A stretch of DNA of 64,000 nucleotides from Budorcas taxicolor (lineage: Eukaryota; Chordata; Mammalia; Artiodactyla; Bovidae), in contig NC_068920.1 of the NCBI RefSeq assembly GCF_023091745.1, positions 114,665,622 through 114,729,621 of the forward strand, read 5' to 3'. Both the position numbers and the translations under genes were made by a program. Position 1 is the stretch's first letter; each line of letters starts with the position of its first letter. Below are positions 34,067 to 45,379 of this stretch, one piece after another. The notes below the pieces were generated by a model. The model saw only the letters and a list, made by a program, of their open reading frames with translations. It was not told the origin of the DNA and ran no database searches.

Positions 34067-34640
34067 CCTACCTATCTTAGGACTTTTTCACTCATTGTTT
34101 CTTCTGCCTGGAACTTATCACTCCCATTTTCATACAGTTGACTCTCTTTCTTGCCTGAAAGTCCATCTAAAACACACCTTCTCAGAAAAGACTGCTCTGT
34201 TAAGCCAACTCCTTCCCCAAAGCCAGTTTCTACCTAAGCCTCATTTTCTATCATACTGTCTGATTTTCCTTTCTTTATTAAATTTACTGTGATCTTTATG
34301 TTCTCATGTATGTGTTTATGTTTTTTCTTTGTCCTTTCTGAAAAAAGTGAAAAAGTGAAAGTGTTAGCCACTTAGTCAAGTCTGACTCTTTGAGACCCCA
34401 TGGACTATAGCCCACCAAGCTCCTCTGTTCGTGGTATTCCCGAGGCATAAATACCAGTGTGGGTTGCCATTCCCTTCTCCAAGGTATCTTCCCAACAAAC
34501 CCAGGTCTCCTGCATTGCAGGCAGATTCTTCACCACTGAGTCACCAGGGAATCCACTTCTGAGCACAATCCCTAATACAGGGACAGGCATATGGAGTTGC
34601 TCCATAAATATTTGTTGAAGGAATGAATAAGTGAGTGACA
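34067..34640 (-). mobile_element. L2 LINE 3' end, split by a SINE
   Basis: Minus-strand L2: 'ttcttctgcctggaactta', 'ctgaaagtccatctaaaac', 'tttaccgt'-like sequence, then after the SINE the terminal 'ccataaatatttgttgaag' followed by 'gaatgaat', the classic L2 end. The gap 34346-34553 is a Bov-tA. Confidence 0.75.
34346..34553 (-). mobile_element. Bov-tA SINE nested in L2
   Basis: A complete minus-strand Bov-tA from 'gtgaaaaagtgaaagtgtt' to 'gagtcaccagggaatccac'. Confidence 0.92.
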
Positions 34641-34739
34641 GACTGAATTTCAACACAAATTTTCAGTACATGATTTTAAATATTTAGATATATTAATTTG
34701 AAAATGAAAGGCACAGGGTGAGGCACTTAGGATATAAGT

Positions 34740-34934
34740 GAGAAAAAAAACTGGTGCACTGGTATGACCCAGAGGGATGGGATGGGGAGGGAGGTGGGAG
34801 GGGGGTTCAGGATAGGGAACATAGGTACACTCATGGCAGATTCAAGTCAATGTATGGCAAAACCAATACAATATTGTAAAGTAAAATGAATGAATGAATG
34901 TTTTTTTTAGAAAAAGGAAAAAAAAAAAAAAAAC
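34740..34934 (+). mobile_element. Young ruminant L1 3' terminus
   Basis: Plus-strand L1 3' end: 'ggtatgacccagagggatg', 'ggatggggagggaggtggg', 'tcatggcagattcaagtca', 'ggcaaaaccaatacaatat', then (TGAA)n and a 16-A tail. Strong 5' truncation. Confidence 0.9.
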
Positions 34935-35079
34935 CCTGATGTATAGCTTGCTCAAGTAGATCTTCCAGTACAGGAATGGATAGACATTATCAACCATAGA
35001 ATCAAACTAATAAATTTAAGGTTTAACTCTGAAAAGTGCAGTAAGGTAGAAGTAGCTCCCACTGAGAGAGCAGATAATG

Positions 35080-36050
35080 GAGTATTTGAGCTGGACAGAG
35101 TGACGAGAGAACGGTTGAAATGAGATCCAAAGAGTATTCCAGACACTGGGAACAGCATGTTCAAATCCCCCACAGCCTGAAGGAGTAGACTGAGACCTGG
35201 AAAAAAGCCAGCCTCAATGCTGCAGAAAGGATAAAGGGAAGCCAGAGATAAAGTCAGGCTTGAGAAGGAGAGAGGAGTTGGACATGCCAGGACTCTGAAA
35301 GTCACATCAAGGGCTTTCATCTTTATCCTATACACCATGGTAAGCTAGGGACACCCTGAAAACCATGGGAAGCCAATGACACATTAAGCAGTGAGGATGA
35401 ATGGAGGGAGAGGGTGTGTGTGTTCTATAGTCAGATGCACATTAAGAAAGAGGCCACAGTGGTTACTAATAGAGAAGGTGGGAGGCTATTGCTGTGTTCC
35501 ACATCATATATGATGTAATGTGTATATAGTTGATGCTGATATAAAGAGAACTAAAATCAGTTAAGATTATTCCCTACAAAGCAATGTAGGGAATAAGATC
35601 CAGGGACTGGGTAGTGCAAATAATATAGAAGGTAAAAGAGAAAACTATTGTAAACACAAGTTGCCATTTTTTGAGAGAGAGAAAGGAGGAGGGAAGGTGG
35701 GGAGAGAAAGTGCAAAGGTGCAACAAGTTAGAGGTGAGTGTGCCAAGATAAATGCATTTGATGGGACATATTTAGTGTGGAATACCTTTGAAACATTCAA
35801 GATCGTCATCAGTGACTTTTGTACAGGTGCTCAGAAGAGCAACCTGGCCAGGGGGATGTGTTTATGAGTTATCTGCTTGTACAGAGCTGGCAATTACAGG
35901 GCAATGATGGCATAAGCTAGGATTGTATAGGTGAGCTCAGTTAGGGAAGAAATGGCTCACAGTGCAGGAAGAACAGCCCATGGAGGAGAGCTCAGAGGAA
36001 GGGGTCCCAAATAACGTGGAACAGCATGAGTCCCCTGAACGCATCACATC
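35080..36050 (+). mobile_element. L2 LINE, sense strand
   Basis: Long diverged L2: 'gggaacagcatgttcaaat', 'ctgaaagtcacatcaaggg', 'accatgggaagccaatgac', 'gaaggtgggaggctattgc' and further weak blocks to about 36050. The 128-codon minus-strand frame at 34952-35338 is antisense to this element and flanking DNA, not a gene. Confidence 0.62.
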
Positions 36051-36399
36051 ACAAGGGTATGGATAGGTGGGCACCATCATCAAGATTTGTTCAGTTTACA
36101 ATTTTTTTTTAATTTTTCTCTTCAAAATAAATTCACCTACCCCTTTCAAAAAATCCTGTGAGGTAATCTGGGTGGAAAAATCAGTGTATATGTGGAGATT
36201 AGAGAGAGGCTGGGGAGACTAAATTCCTAATATATTTGATAAGGCATCAAGACTTACCCTTTCGTAATTTCCTTTCTTCTCTGAAACCATATTTGGCTTT
36301 AGTCCCGAGGACAGAAACTTTCCAATTGCACAGTGCATGCCAGTTACTGTGCTGCAGCTCTAAATTCACCCTTCACTAGTTGTCGGGCTCTGGTGAGAT

Positions 36400-36995
36400 G
36401 GGCCCTTTAGTATTTCTTCTTTGCGCTAATACACAAGATGTTGCATTATGTCAGAAGAGGGCGCTGGAGGGACACTGCAGAAGGAACCGCCTTTTCTCCC
36501 TGTTTCTGCTATGGTTTTCTCTCTCTTTTTTTCTTTCCCACTGGAGGGTATCCAGTGGTGCATACATTCCCTTGTTGAGCTCAGGACTGACCCCAGTCTA
36601 GTGACTACCTTACTGCAGTCTGTCCTATGCAGAAACCACTGACAACTGATTTCCAGCACTTCATGCACCAATATCCATCAGCTTGTACCCTGGGAGGATA
36701 TTTTTGCCCAGCAACTGTGGACCAGCTCTGGTTGAGGGCAATCCATTTTTTTTTTTTTTTTTTTTTGCCATGCAATAGGGAGTAACCACATTTTTCCAAT
36801 GAAATCTGAATTCAATCTTTGGGGATAAGATCTTTCTTTCTGTTTTTATTCCTTCCTTGCATACTCTCTCTCATCTCTAAAGTCTTCTTTAGAGTTCTCT
36901 TTATACCACTCCCCTCTTATAAATAATAAATCATTAAATGCCCCCTGTTCAAATGAACTGTGTTTTTGTCTCCCAGCTGAACTCTTACTAATACA
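36400..36995 (+). mobile_element. Possible ERVL-class LTR
   Basis: The features are 'gagggcgctggagggacac', 'aactgtggaccagctctgg', a polyadenylation-like 'aataaatcattaaatg' and the end 'gtctcccagctgaactctt' ... 'ctaatacag'. These resemble the 3' half of an old ERVL-type LTR. The T22 run at 36748-36769 is probably a secondary insertion or expansion. Family not certain. Confidence 0.4.
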
Positions 36996-37282
36996 GCTTC
37001 ACATTTACAAATATATTTGCTAAGCCATATAATCTTTATAATATTCTTGTGAATTGGGTATATTCATGTTAGACATGAAAACTCCGTGGACCAGTTTTAT
37101 CATTAATTCAATAAATATCTACTGAGTGGCAAACATGGGCTCAAAGAACTGCTGTGACTAAAAGTCAAATGGCTGAGACAGATCCAGAATCAAGGAGTCC
37201 AGGTTTCTATTACATACTTAGGGTAACAATAAGTATGTTGATGGCATTTCAGTGTTTGAAAAACTTCAGGGCACTTCCTCTC

Positions 37283-37906
37283 GAATTTTAACATGCATAC
37301 AGATTACCTATCTAAGCACAGATTCTGATTCATTGGTTATTGTGGGTTGAACTGTGCCCCCCAAATTCATACTGAAGTATTAACCCCTAGAGCCTTAGAC
37401 AATGACCTCACGTGGAGACAGGGTTACTGCTGATGTAATTAGCTAAGGTGAAGTCACCCTGGAGGAGGGTTTAGGCCCCTCAACCAACATGACTAGAGTC
37501 CTTACAATAATTGTGCCACATGAAGAGAGATACCCGCCCACGGGGAGAATGCCATGGGAACATGAAGGCAGAGATCAGGGTGATGCATACAAGCCAAGCA
37601 ATGCTGGAGACTGCCGTCACCGCACTAGAGGCTAAGAGAAAGGCATGGTGTCGACCCAACTTCTACGATGACAGAAGAAACCAGCTCAACCACCTTGATC
37701 TTAAACTTGTAGCCTGAGCACTGTGAGGCTACACACTTCTGTTGTTTAAGCCACCCAGTTTGTGGTATTTTGTGAAGGCAAAGTACCTAGGAAACTAGTA
37801 CAGTGGGTTCAAGGTGTGGTCTGAGATTCTAAATTTCTAACAACATCCCAGACGATGCAGACGATATCGGTCTGTGGAGCACACTCTGAGTAGCAAGGAG
37901 ATAGCA
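37283..37906 (+). mobile_element. MER5-type hAT element split by an LTR
   Basis: Left part 37283-37336 ('taacatgcatacagattac', 'cagattctgattcattgg') and right part 37802-37906 ('tctgagattctaaatttct', 'gagcacactctgagtagca') together form a MER5A-like non-autonomous hAT transposon. The MLT1 LTR between them is younger. Confidence 0.75.
37337..37801 (+). mobile_element. MLT1A-like MaLR solo LTR
   Basis: A nearly complete LTR: 'gtgggttgaactgtgcccc' near the start, 'aacatgactagagtcctta', 'aggcagagatcagggtgat', 'ccaccttgatcttaaactt', 'taagccacccagtttgtgg', 'gaaactagtac' at the end. Flanks attgg (37332-37336) and agtgg (37802-37806) fit a 5-bp target duplication with one change. The 68-codon frame at 37511-37717 lies within the LTR and is fortuitous. 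Confidence 0.88.
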
Positions 37907-37987
37907 TATAAGAGAAATGCCACTGTGCCTTCCACCTCCTCCTCTTCCTAGGGAACACGTACTCTCTCTATAAAGTACCAGCTAAAG

Positions 37988-38113
37988 GGGCTAATGGACA
38001 TGAGTTTGGGCAAACTCCAGGAGATAGCAAAAGACAGGGAAGCCTGGCGCCCTGCAGTCCATGGGGTCACAAAGAGTCAGACAGAACTTAGCAACTGAAC
38101 AACAACGACGAAA
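37988..38113 (+). mobile_element. BovB LINE 3' terminus
   Basis: The last ~125 bp of BovB: 'ctaatggacatgagtttgg', 'gggaagcctggcgccctgc', 'cagaacttagcaactgaac', ending in an (AAC)n-like tail. Confidence 0.88.
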
Positions 38114-38519
38114 GGGCTAACCCCATCGCCTGGCCACTGGCTCAGAACCTGTGTAACCTGACTCAAAACAGTGAAAGAAGTTTCTAGTCAGCAGTGGAGG
38201 AAGAAATTACAGGGTTTAAAGTAAGGGTGAAGCCCAAGGAAGTTCATCAAGGGGGATAATTAAGGGGAATAACCAGTTAATAGTTGGGGTCAGGAAAAAA
38301 CACATGTACAGATGTAACCAAGCTCACTTCAGTACAAGAGGTGAGAGATCTGTGAACTCTAACTGCAGGGGCCCCTTGAGGAGCACCAGACATGGGAGCA
38401 ACTCCTGCCACAATCTTGTGGGGTCTGATCCTGCTACACCTGCCTTCAGGCTTCTATGGTTTCTCTCTTGCTGTTTTATCTGGACTCTCATGATTCTCCC
38501 TCTTTTCTTTTCTTTTTCA
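38114..38519. other. Unique DNA
   Basis: No repeat or gene recognised. Confidence 0.4.
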
Positions 38520-38888
38520 AGGGCTTCCCTGGTGGCTCAGCTGGTAAAGAATCTGCCTGCAATGCAGGAGACCTGGGTTTGACCCCTAGGTTGGGAAGAT
38601 CCCATGGAGAAGGGAACCATTGCTGCTGCTGTTGCTAAGTCGCTTCAGTCGTGTCCGACTCTGTGCGGCCCCATTGATGGCAGCCCACCAGGCTCCCCCG
38701 TCCCTGGGATTCTCCAGGCAAGAATACTGGAAGGGAACCACTACCCACTCCAAATTGATCCCTGAGTTGGGAAGATCCTCTGGAGAAGGGAACGACTACC
38801 CACTCCAATATTCCAGCTTGGAGAATTCCATGGACTGAATAGTCCATGGGGTCGTAAAGAGTCAGACATGACTGAGAGACTTTCACTT
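38520..38888 (+). mobile_element. Bov-tA SINE split by Bov-A2
   Basis: A plus-strand Bov-tA with part 38520-38619 and part 38741-38888. After the interruption, a block resembling 'gatccctgagttgggaaga' through 'gactacccactccaa' repeats sequence already present on the left, so this copy also has an internal duplication or is a dimer type. Confidence 0.9.
38620..38729 (-). mobile_element. Bov-A2 monomer nested in Bov-tA
   Basis: A half-length minus-strand Bov-A2 bounded by the perfect 11-bp duplication gaagggaacca (38609-38619 and 38730-38740). Confidence 0.94.
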
Positions 38889-39215
38889 CACTTATCTTTA
38901 ATTGGAGGATAACTGCTTTACAATGTTGTGTTGGTTTCTGCCATCCCACAATGTGAATCAGCCTAAAGTATACATATATCTCCTCCTTCTTGAGCCTCCC
39001 TCCCACTACTATCCCCCATCCCACCCCTCTAGGCTGTCACAGAGAACAGACAGAGCTCTCTGTGTTATACAGCAACTTCTCACCAGCTATCAATTTCACA
39101 CATCTTAGTGTGTATATTTCAATGCCTCTCTCTCAATTTGTCACACCCTCGCCTCCCCCTGATGTGTCCTTCCTCTTTTCTTTCACTATTTGTAATTAAA
39201 TGTTCCATTAGAATA
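38889..39215 (-). mobile_element. Ruminant L1 3' UTR
   Basis: A 5'-truncated minus-strand L1 3' UTR: 'aattggaggataactgctt', 'tacagcaacttctcaccag', 'cctctctctcaatttgtca'. No ORF2 part. Confidence 0.87.
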
Positions 39216-39220
39216 CATGA

Positions 39221-39468
39221 GGTTTCCCAGGTGGTGCCAGTGGTAAAAAGTCCACCTTCCAATGCAGGTAAGAGATGCAGGGTCGATCCCTGGGTTGGGA
39301 AAATCCCCTGGAGAAAGCAAGGGCAACGCACGCGAGTATTCTTGCCTGGAAAATCCCCATGGACAGAGGAGCCTGGCAAGCTACAGTCCATGGGGTTGCA
39401 AAGAATTGGACACGGCTGAGCATCTGAGCACACAACACATCTGAGCCATAAAAAAAAAAAAAAAAAAA
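39221..39468 (+). mobile_element. Bov-tA SINE with A tail
   Basis: A complete plus-strand Bov-tA from 'ggtttcccaggtggtgcca' to 'ggacacggctgagcatctg', followed by an A19 tract. Confidence 0.9.
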
Positions 39469-39559
39469 CCCTGTAAAACTGAACACATCTGCCTCCTACC
39501 ATCTATCCCCTCTAGCAGAGACTCCGTGGTCTCCTACTAGTCATATTCTTCTTTTTTCC

Positions 39560-39900
39560 TTTTTACAAATCTTATTGGGACATAACATCTCCCATCTGGA
39601 GAATACATTTCCCAACACCCTTTGCATGCATAGCCATAGACAATGTCTGGAGCAATGATGATGTGCAGAATTTCAGGGTCATATCCTCACAGACAGAACT
39701 TGCCCCCAGCTTCCTTTTCCTCCATTCCCACAGCCAGGAAATGGCAACAAGAGCAACACACATTGAACCCATGATGAAAGCCACAGAGGGGAAGGCACAT
39801 CACACCTACCAGGCCTGGGTCCCTGGAGCATAGATGTCACCCTGCCCAAGATCGCTCACTGAGCTCTGAGTTGTCACATATTTTGGAGGCTTCTCTGTTA
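39560..39900 (+). mobile_element. Old MaLR (MLT1-type) LTR
   Basis: Diverged blocks 'caacaccctttgcatgcat', 'gatgtgcagaatttcaggg', 'tcatatcctcacagacaga' and 'caggcctgggtccctggag' follow the order of an MLT1-type LTR. No viral gene sequence. Confidence 0.5.
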
Positions 39901-40116
39901 ATGGCATCTTAACATATGTCCTAAATACATCACTGAAACCTTTTCACTGATGCTCTGCTTTTAAGGAAGGCTGCTCTCTTAATTCTAAGCCATGGTCTGC
40001 CAGCTCCATTCTGCTTTATTGGAGGTCCATGGGCTGGGCAGTGATGTGTCTGTGTCCATGCTCTGCCAGAACAGCAGCAGCCTCATTTTTAGCCAGGGCT
40101 GCAGGGTTACTTTCAG

Positions 40117-40351
40117 GGATTACCAGAAGGCGCTAGTGGTAAAGAACCTGCTTGCCAATGCAGGAGACAGAAAAGATGTGGGTTTGACCCGTGGGTTGGG
40201 ATGTCCCCTGGAGGAGGGCACAGCAACCCACTCCAGTATTCTTGCCTGGACACGGCAGGAAAGATCCTCAGAATCCCCATGGAGAGAGGAGCCCGGTGGG
40301 CCATGGGCCATAGGGTCTCAAAGAGTCGGACACAACTGAAGTGACTGAGCA
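40117..40351 (+). mobile_element. Bov-tA SINE with insertion
   Basis: A complete plus-strand Bov-tA with a ~20-bp extra segment near 40250-40270. Flanked by tgcagggttactttcag (40100-40116) and tgcagggttgcttccag (40352-40368), a 17-bp duplication with two differences. Confidence 0.92.
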
Positions 40352-40587
40352 TGCAGGGTTGCTTCCAGTCACTGTGTGGGCCTCGGTCACTACAATGCCT
40401 GAACTGAGACAGCCTTTGTCCAAATTCAGAGCCAGTGTCAGTTCATCCGAACCTACGCACAGGTGGACACATAACAAAGACAAGCCTGGGACAAAAGCAA
40501 ACATAAGTGCTGATAATTAAGAGGAATTTCAAATAATAAGAAATATATGCCTCCTCTTAAGAACTCATATATGCACAGCCAGCAGTA

Positions 40588-40700
40588 GCTGCTCAGTAGT
40601 GTCCGACTCTTTGCCACCTCATAGAGGAGCCCCACCAGGCTCCTCTGTCCATGGAGTTCTCCAAACAAGAATACTGGAATGGGTAGCCATTCAAGTTTCC
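40588..40700 (-). mobile_element. Bov-tA SINE, right half
   Basis: A minus-strand Bov body: 'ctgctcagtagtgtccgac', 'ccaccaggctcctctgtcc', 'aacaagaatactggaatgg'. The tRNA-like head is missing. Confidence 0.88.
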
Positions 40701-41654
40701 TGTTAATCAATGTTATCGATTAATTGACTTATAGTAACAGAAATCCAAAAGAATTCATAGCAGTCAGCGAGAGCACTGCAATGTATTAAATACGTTTCCT
40801 TGTTTGGGCAGATATCACAGGTCTACTTTATAGAGAGAGAAATGGATAGATAGGAAGGTTCAGTTCTTTCAGTGTGTAGAGCAGTTCAATGCCCGAGTGC
40901 AGCTCTCTATCCACTCAACAGACATTTCTTCACCATCTAGTCAGTGTTCATTTATTCTTACAGTTTACTAAAATAGTCAACAAATGCGTATGTGGCTTGC
41001 CTGTTACTAAAGGTCAAACGAGCCCACAACAAACACAGGGCTTCAACTCCCGGTTGCATTTTCCATCACTGATTATTCTTCCATCTGATGGACATTTACT
41101 AAACACTTGCTATGCAGGCCTGATACACCCGGGAATTGGTTTTGAACCAGGAGCTTATAGACTCATTGTGAAACACTGAAAGTTGGTTGTAATATAGCAT
41201 GGAGTCCATCTTGGTTTAGGTCACCAGTATCTACTTAGGGCAGCTGTCTGAGTGGCCTGGGCTTCAGTGACCAAGCTCACCCACATACCTGTTTCACATC
41301 CACACTGCAGGACACTAGACAGGGTGGTGGTGTGGGGAGGAGAAGAGATGCCTGCAAAGGAGAAATATGAACAGGCTCTTGTCATAAAAAATCTCAAAGT
41401 GTTCAGCCTCCTCATGGCAGGCTAGTTGTCATGTTGATATATGAAGGGCACACTCTTCCACACACATGTGCAGTTAGAAGCAAGAAGACTTAGAAATGCA
41501 TCACAAGAAGAAAAATGGAAACAAGTCAGTTAAGTCCAGAAAATATAAATGAGGGATGTAAAGGAGAAGTGTTATTTTGAAATGGATTGGCTTTACTTGA
41601 GAAAGGGAAGCAATTATTTTCTGAGTTCATACTCACGTTTCCTCATTTAGCTGC
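40701..41654. other. Unique DNA
   Basis: No gene recognised. A short MIR-like trace near 41088-41130 is too weak to call. Confidence 0.4.
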
Positions 41655-41800
41655 TCCATTCCTGTGCCAGGCAGGTATTGTTAACTCTGATTACAAAGGA
41701 AGAAGCCAAGGTTTGGAAAGGTTAATAATGTCACCTAAGGTCAGTCATACAAGTGGCAGATCCAGAATGAGAAGTTATAACTGTCTGTCCTCCATCCCGT
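41655..41800 (-). mobile_element. MIR SINE
   Basis: A minus-strand MIR core: 'ctgtgccaggcaggtattg', 'ctgattacaaaggaagaag', 'gtcacctaaggtcagtcat', 'caagtggcagatccagaat'. Confidence 0.72.
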
Positions 41801-42754
41801 ACTATATAACCCCGCTATGTCTGATAACATGCAAGAGCAGAAACAGCTCACAGCCAAGCTGCCAGAAAACTAGAGAGGAAGCAAGGGCTGAGCCTTAGCT
41901 GGGCAAAGATCATGTAGGTAACAGAAAGAAGGTACCAGAAAGTCAGAAAGCATCCCTCAGACCAGCATCTTCGAATCCTAGGATATAGGCCCACAGAAAT
42001 AGACTTCTGGCCCCACAGCTGCAGTGCGAGTGATCACAGGCCAGACCCTCACATTTTCAGGACCCTGAAAAGCTAAATGTGGGAGTACAAATACCATATT
42101 TTGCATTACTTGAATGTTATAAATCAAACAAACAAACAGTTAAATAAGATATGTTATATTCTCCTTTCTTAACAGTTATAGCTTGATATCAGCTGGGAAG
42201 GCCAGGTTCTAACTTGGAATTTCCTCAACCTGTCAAAGTGCCATCCTTGGAGAGTTAGCCTGGGACCAGGTCCCTCACCCTCTGGTTCCCTTCTCTTCCT
42301 ATCCCCGGTCCCAGAGCACAGCCCATCAAGTGGGGCTCTGCACTCATGTCCGTGGACATCTAGCCCCAGTGTCTGAGCTCCAACCACATGACCAGAAGTG
42401 ACTGTATTTCTGGAAGCCCTAAAGGGACAAAGCACTTCTATGTGTCTGGCTCCAGGCAAGAGATCTCAGGGACCCCAGAAGCAGACTTGGAGCCATGTGG
42501 AAAGTTAATTCAAAAGTCTTGGGACCTAGAGTGCAGTGCAGAATGGGGAAGCAGGTCCCCAAAGATTAGATCTTCTCTCTCCGTGGATAATGGAGAGGAG
42601 CACAGAGGATGGCCACAGCAAGGCCTCACATGCCCAAGGCAGGGCCCCTCCTTCCTGAGTCTAAGGTCCTTTCCATGAGAGCCACACTCTTCTATCTACA
42701 AAGGAAGGAGGAAATTTGGATTGTGGGGACAAACTGGACTGGAAATATTCTAGA
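41801..42754. other. Unique DNA
   Basis: No repeat or gene recognised. Overlapping open frames on both strands near 42169-42678 have no known domain and no splice context. Confidence 0.42.
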
Positions 42755-42945
42755 TCATCAGTTCTCATCCCCTCTGTACATTCAAACTGCCTAAGGAGGT
42801 ATTAAAAAAAATACATACACTAGGCCCCTCGCTTAGAAAACTGCTCTACTTGGTATGGAGATGGGTCTGGGCATTGCATAATTATGGAGCTATTCAAAGG
42901 ATTTCAATGTGCAACTAAGGTTTCAAATCACTGTCACTGAGATAA
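42755..42945 (+). mobile_element. MER5A-like hAT element
   Basis: A non-autonomous hAT relic: 'tcatcagttctcatcccct', 'gaggtattaaaaaaaatac', 'atgggtctgggcattgcat', 'ggatttcaatgtgcaacta'. Ends are partly complementary, as expected of MER5A. Confidence 0.7.
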
Positions 42946-43408
42946 AAGAAGATGCTCTACAGCCTGAAAACAACTTACCTTACCCTCAACATATACATGT
43001 TGGCAAAACCTTGATGGTTCCCTAAGGAGGAGGGTGAGAATGGGAGGAAGATGATCAGGAAGAGGAGAGGAGAAGGAGGCCCAGAGCACGGTCAGACACT
43101 GGGGCAGGGCTCTGCCCGTGCATCTGATGCCTTAGCACTTATCCAAGAGTAAAGCTATGTGATTTCTTTGGGCAGCTCAGGGCCCAGATTAGTTTATTTA
43201 GTTTTCATAGAGGTTCTCTTTCTTTCAAACTACCTCCCATATACTTGCACCTCAATGTGTGCCACCTATTTCAAACTGCTGGCTTTCAGTTCATGTCACA
43301 GCCTTGATCTTTTCTTGAGACCTGAGAAGCTATAGCAGGAGAGGCAAGGAGAGCGGAAGACAGACACCTTTGCCCCGTCCTCCCATACTATGCTGAGCCA
43401 TTCCTGTT
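42946..43408. other. Unique DNA
   Basis: No gene recognised; a purine-rich stretch lies at about 43020-43085. Confidence 0.4.
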
Positions 43409-43776
43409 CTGCTATAGGCTGAACATCTGTCCTGTTGCCCTCCCCAAATTCATATGTTGAAACAATCCCCAATGTGATGGTATTTGGAGGTGGGGGCTTT
43501 GGCATGTGATTAGGTCATAAGGGTGGCATCTTCATGACAGGGATGGCTTCTCTTATAAAAGAGGCACCAGAGAGATCCCGGCCCCTTTCCACCATGTGAG
43601 AACACAGTGAAAAGTAGCTGTCTATGAAACAGGAAATGGGCTCCTCACACACTCAATCTTTCAACACCTTGATCATGGACTTCCCAGCCTTCAGAGCTAT
43701 GAGGAATACATTTTTGTTGTTTATAAGCCATCCCATCTATGGTGTTATATGATAGCAGCTTGAATGGATTAAGACA
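43409..43776 (+). mobile_element. MaLR-type solo LTR
   Basis: An LTR with 'ccccaaattcatatgttga', 'gtatttggaggtgggggct', 'ccatgtgagaacacagtga', 'accttgatcatggacttcc', 'gttgtttataagccatccc' and 'gaatggattaagaca' at its end. The order matches ERVL-MaLR LTRs. No internal viral sequence. Confidence 0.78.
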
Positions 43777-45379
43777 CCTGTCCTGATTGCTTTTCTATGA
43801 TGTCTATCCAGGTAATGGAATAAACATATACACATCCATTTCCTGCTTCTCCGCCAAGGTATTGCTTTTGTGTCATCAAGGGAAGACTGGCTATTTACTA
43901 AAAATAAAAAGTGGAGAAAAGTGTTTTGGCCATTTAAAAAGCACATAAATCTACACTGATTAAATGCTTTTCTCACAAACAGCCACAGACCCCCCAGTCA
44001 TATCTATCAGTGTTACTAAAACACAGCTTTTGAAAGAATCTACCAGAAACTTCAGCTACAATCACATATTAGCTTTCTTTTCAGGGACTTTTTTCTCTAA
44101 TAGCTGGAGGTAAAACTCAACCTTTATATGGAAATGAAATTATAAGATGACTATCAAGCACTATAACTCATTCTGGATCAACAGTCAAGAAAAATTCTAA
44201 ATACAGTCAGAGAAAAATATCTACCTTTATCTATCCTCTAGGCTGAAGGTCTAGACAGACATTTCAATCAAGCAAACTTTGTTTTAAACAAATGACCTTC
44301 AAACTTGGATATGTATAACCCTTTGTTCCACAGTCAAGGACAATTCCATATGCTCATTATTCATATTCACCCTTTCTCAAAATTGATTACCCTAAGAATA
44401 TGTATCTTTTCACAATACTCTTTCCACTCTTTAGCTAACCTAAATATCATTACCGTTTTGTCTTAAGAATATAAAGACCTCCATGCACCAAGGGGATGAA
44501 TCTACTGTTTTCCAGGAAGTTCCCAGAGCTCCCATTAATAACTAATCAAGATATATTCTTTCCTTTTTTTGCCTTCTGCATATTTCTTTGAAACATGAAG
44601 CTTGGCATTACAAAGGTTATTTTGTCCCCTGCTTGAAATGCCAAAACCATTAGGGTGATATGTATTCTTTTAAATGTAATGAATGTTTGCAGGGTTATCA
44701 TAAAAATTCACATTTTTAAAAATAATTTTGGAAGAAATTGTAAATAATCTACATAATTCCTTTCAAAATTAGCACACTTTATTTAAAATATAATTAAAAA
44801 CCTATTGTCAAATAATGACATCAAATATTTATTCCAATTACCATAATTCCCATTATTTCACTGTGTAAGATGTTTTATATTTGCAAGCTTCTAATAAGAA
44901 AAATCATATGTAAATATTGATTAAAATATTTAGTTATTAACCTAAAAATGTGTGATATAGGATTCTTCTAGGAGGATATAGTACTTACATGTTTCTCTAT
45001 TGCTCCTTGTTAAAAAAAAAAAACTAAAATTTATGGACATCAGATATCAAATATATGATAAAACACTGAAAATCAGGAAGAGGGCAGACCAGCAAGGCCC
45101 TATGGACTAGAAGAAATACAGTGGCAAAGTCCCTGGGTCTCTTATGTCTAACATCTTAGATCTGGACTTGAAGGAGCTGGCAAATATAAAACAAACAAAC
45201 AAGCAAATAAACAAACAAAAAACAATGAATAGACAAAAAAAAAAGAGTCCCAATCAAAGTTCACTTTCTCTATCCAAAAGGCCACAGAGTGGGAGGCCTA
45301 ACCTAGTAATATGGAAAATTGAAGACAAAAAATAGAACAAAACACTTTACTCCAGGCAAACACTATGTAAAAATTTGCG
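43777..45379. other. Unique AT-rich DNA
   Basis: About 1.6 kb without recognised interspersed repeats, apart from an (CAAA)n tract at about 45190-45226. The part 44160-44900 has an even, conserved-looking AT-rich texture. No exon recognised. Confidence 0.45.

Noticed and set aside
34952..35338. 128-codon minus-strand open frame
   Set aside because: It largely overlaps a diverged sense-strand L2, so the frame is antisense repeat sequence.
37511..37717. 68-codon frame with a plausible protein-like composition
   Set aside because: It falls wholly within an MLT1A-like LTR; such LTRs encode no protein.
26333..43776. Endogenous retrovirus internal genes near the MaLR LTRs
   Set aside because: All LTRs appear solitary. 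I saw no gag-, pol- or env-like reading frame between or beside them.
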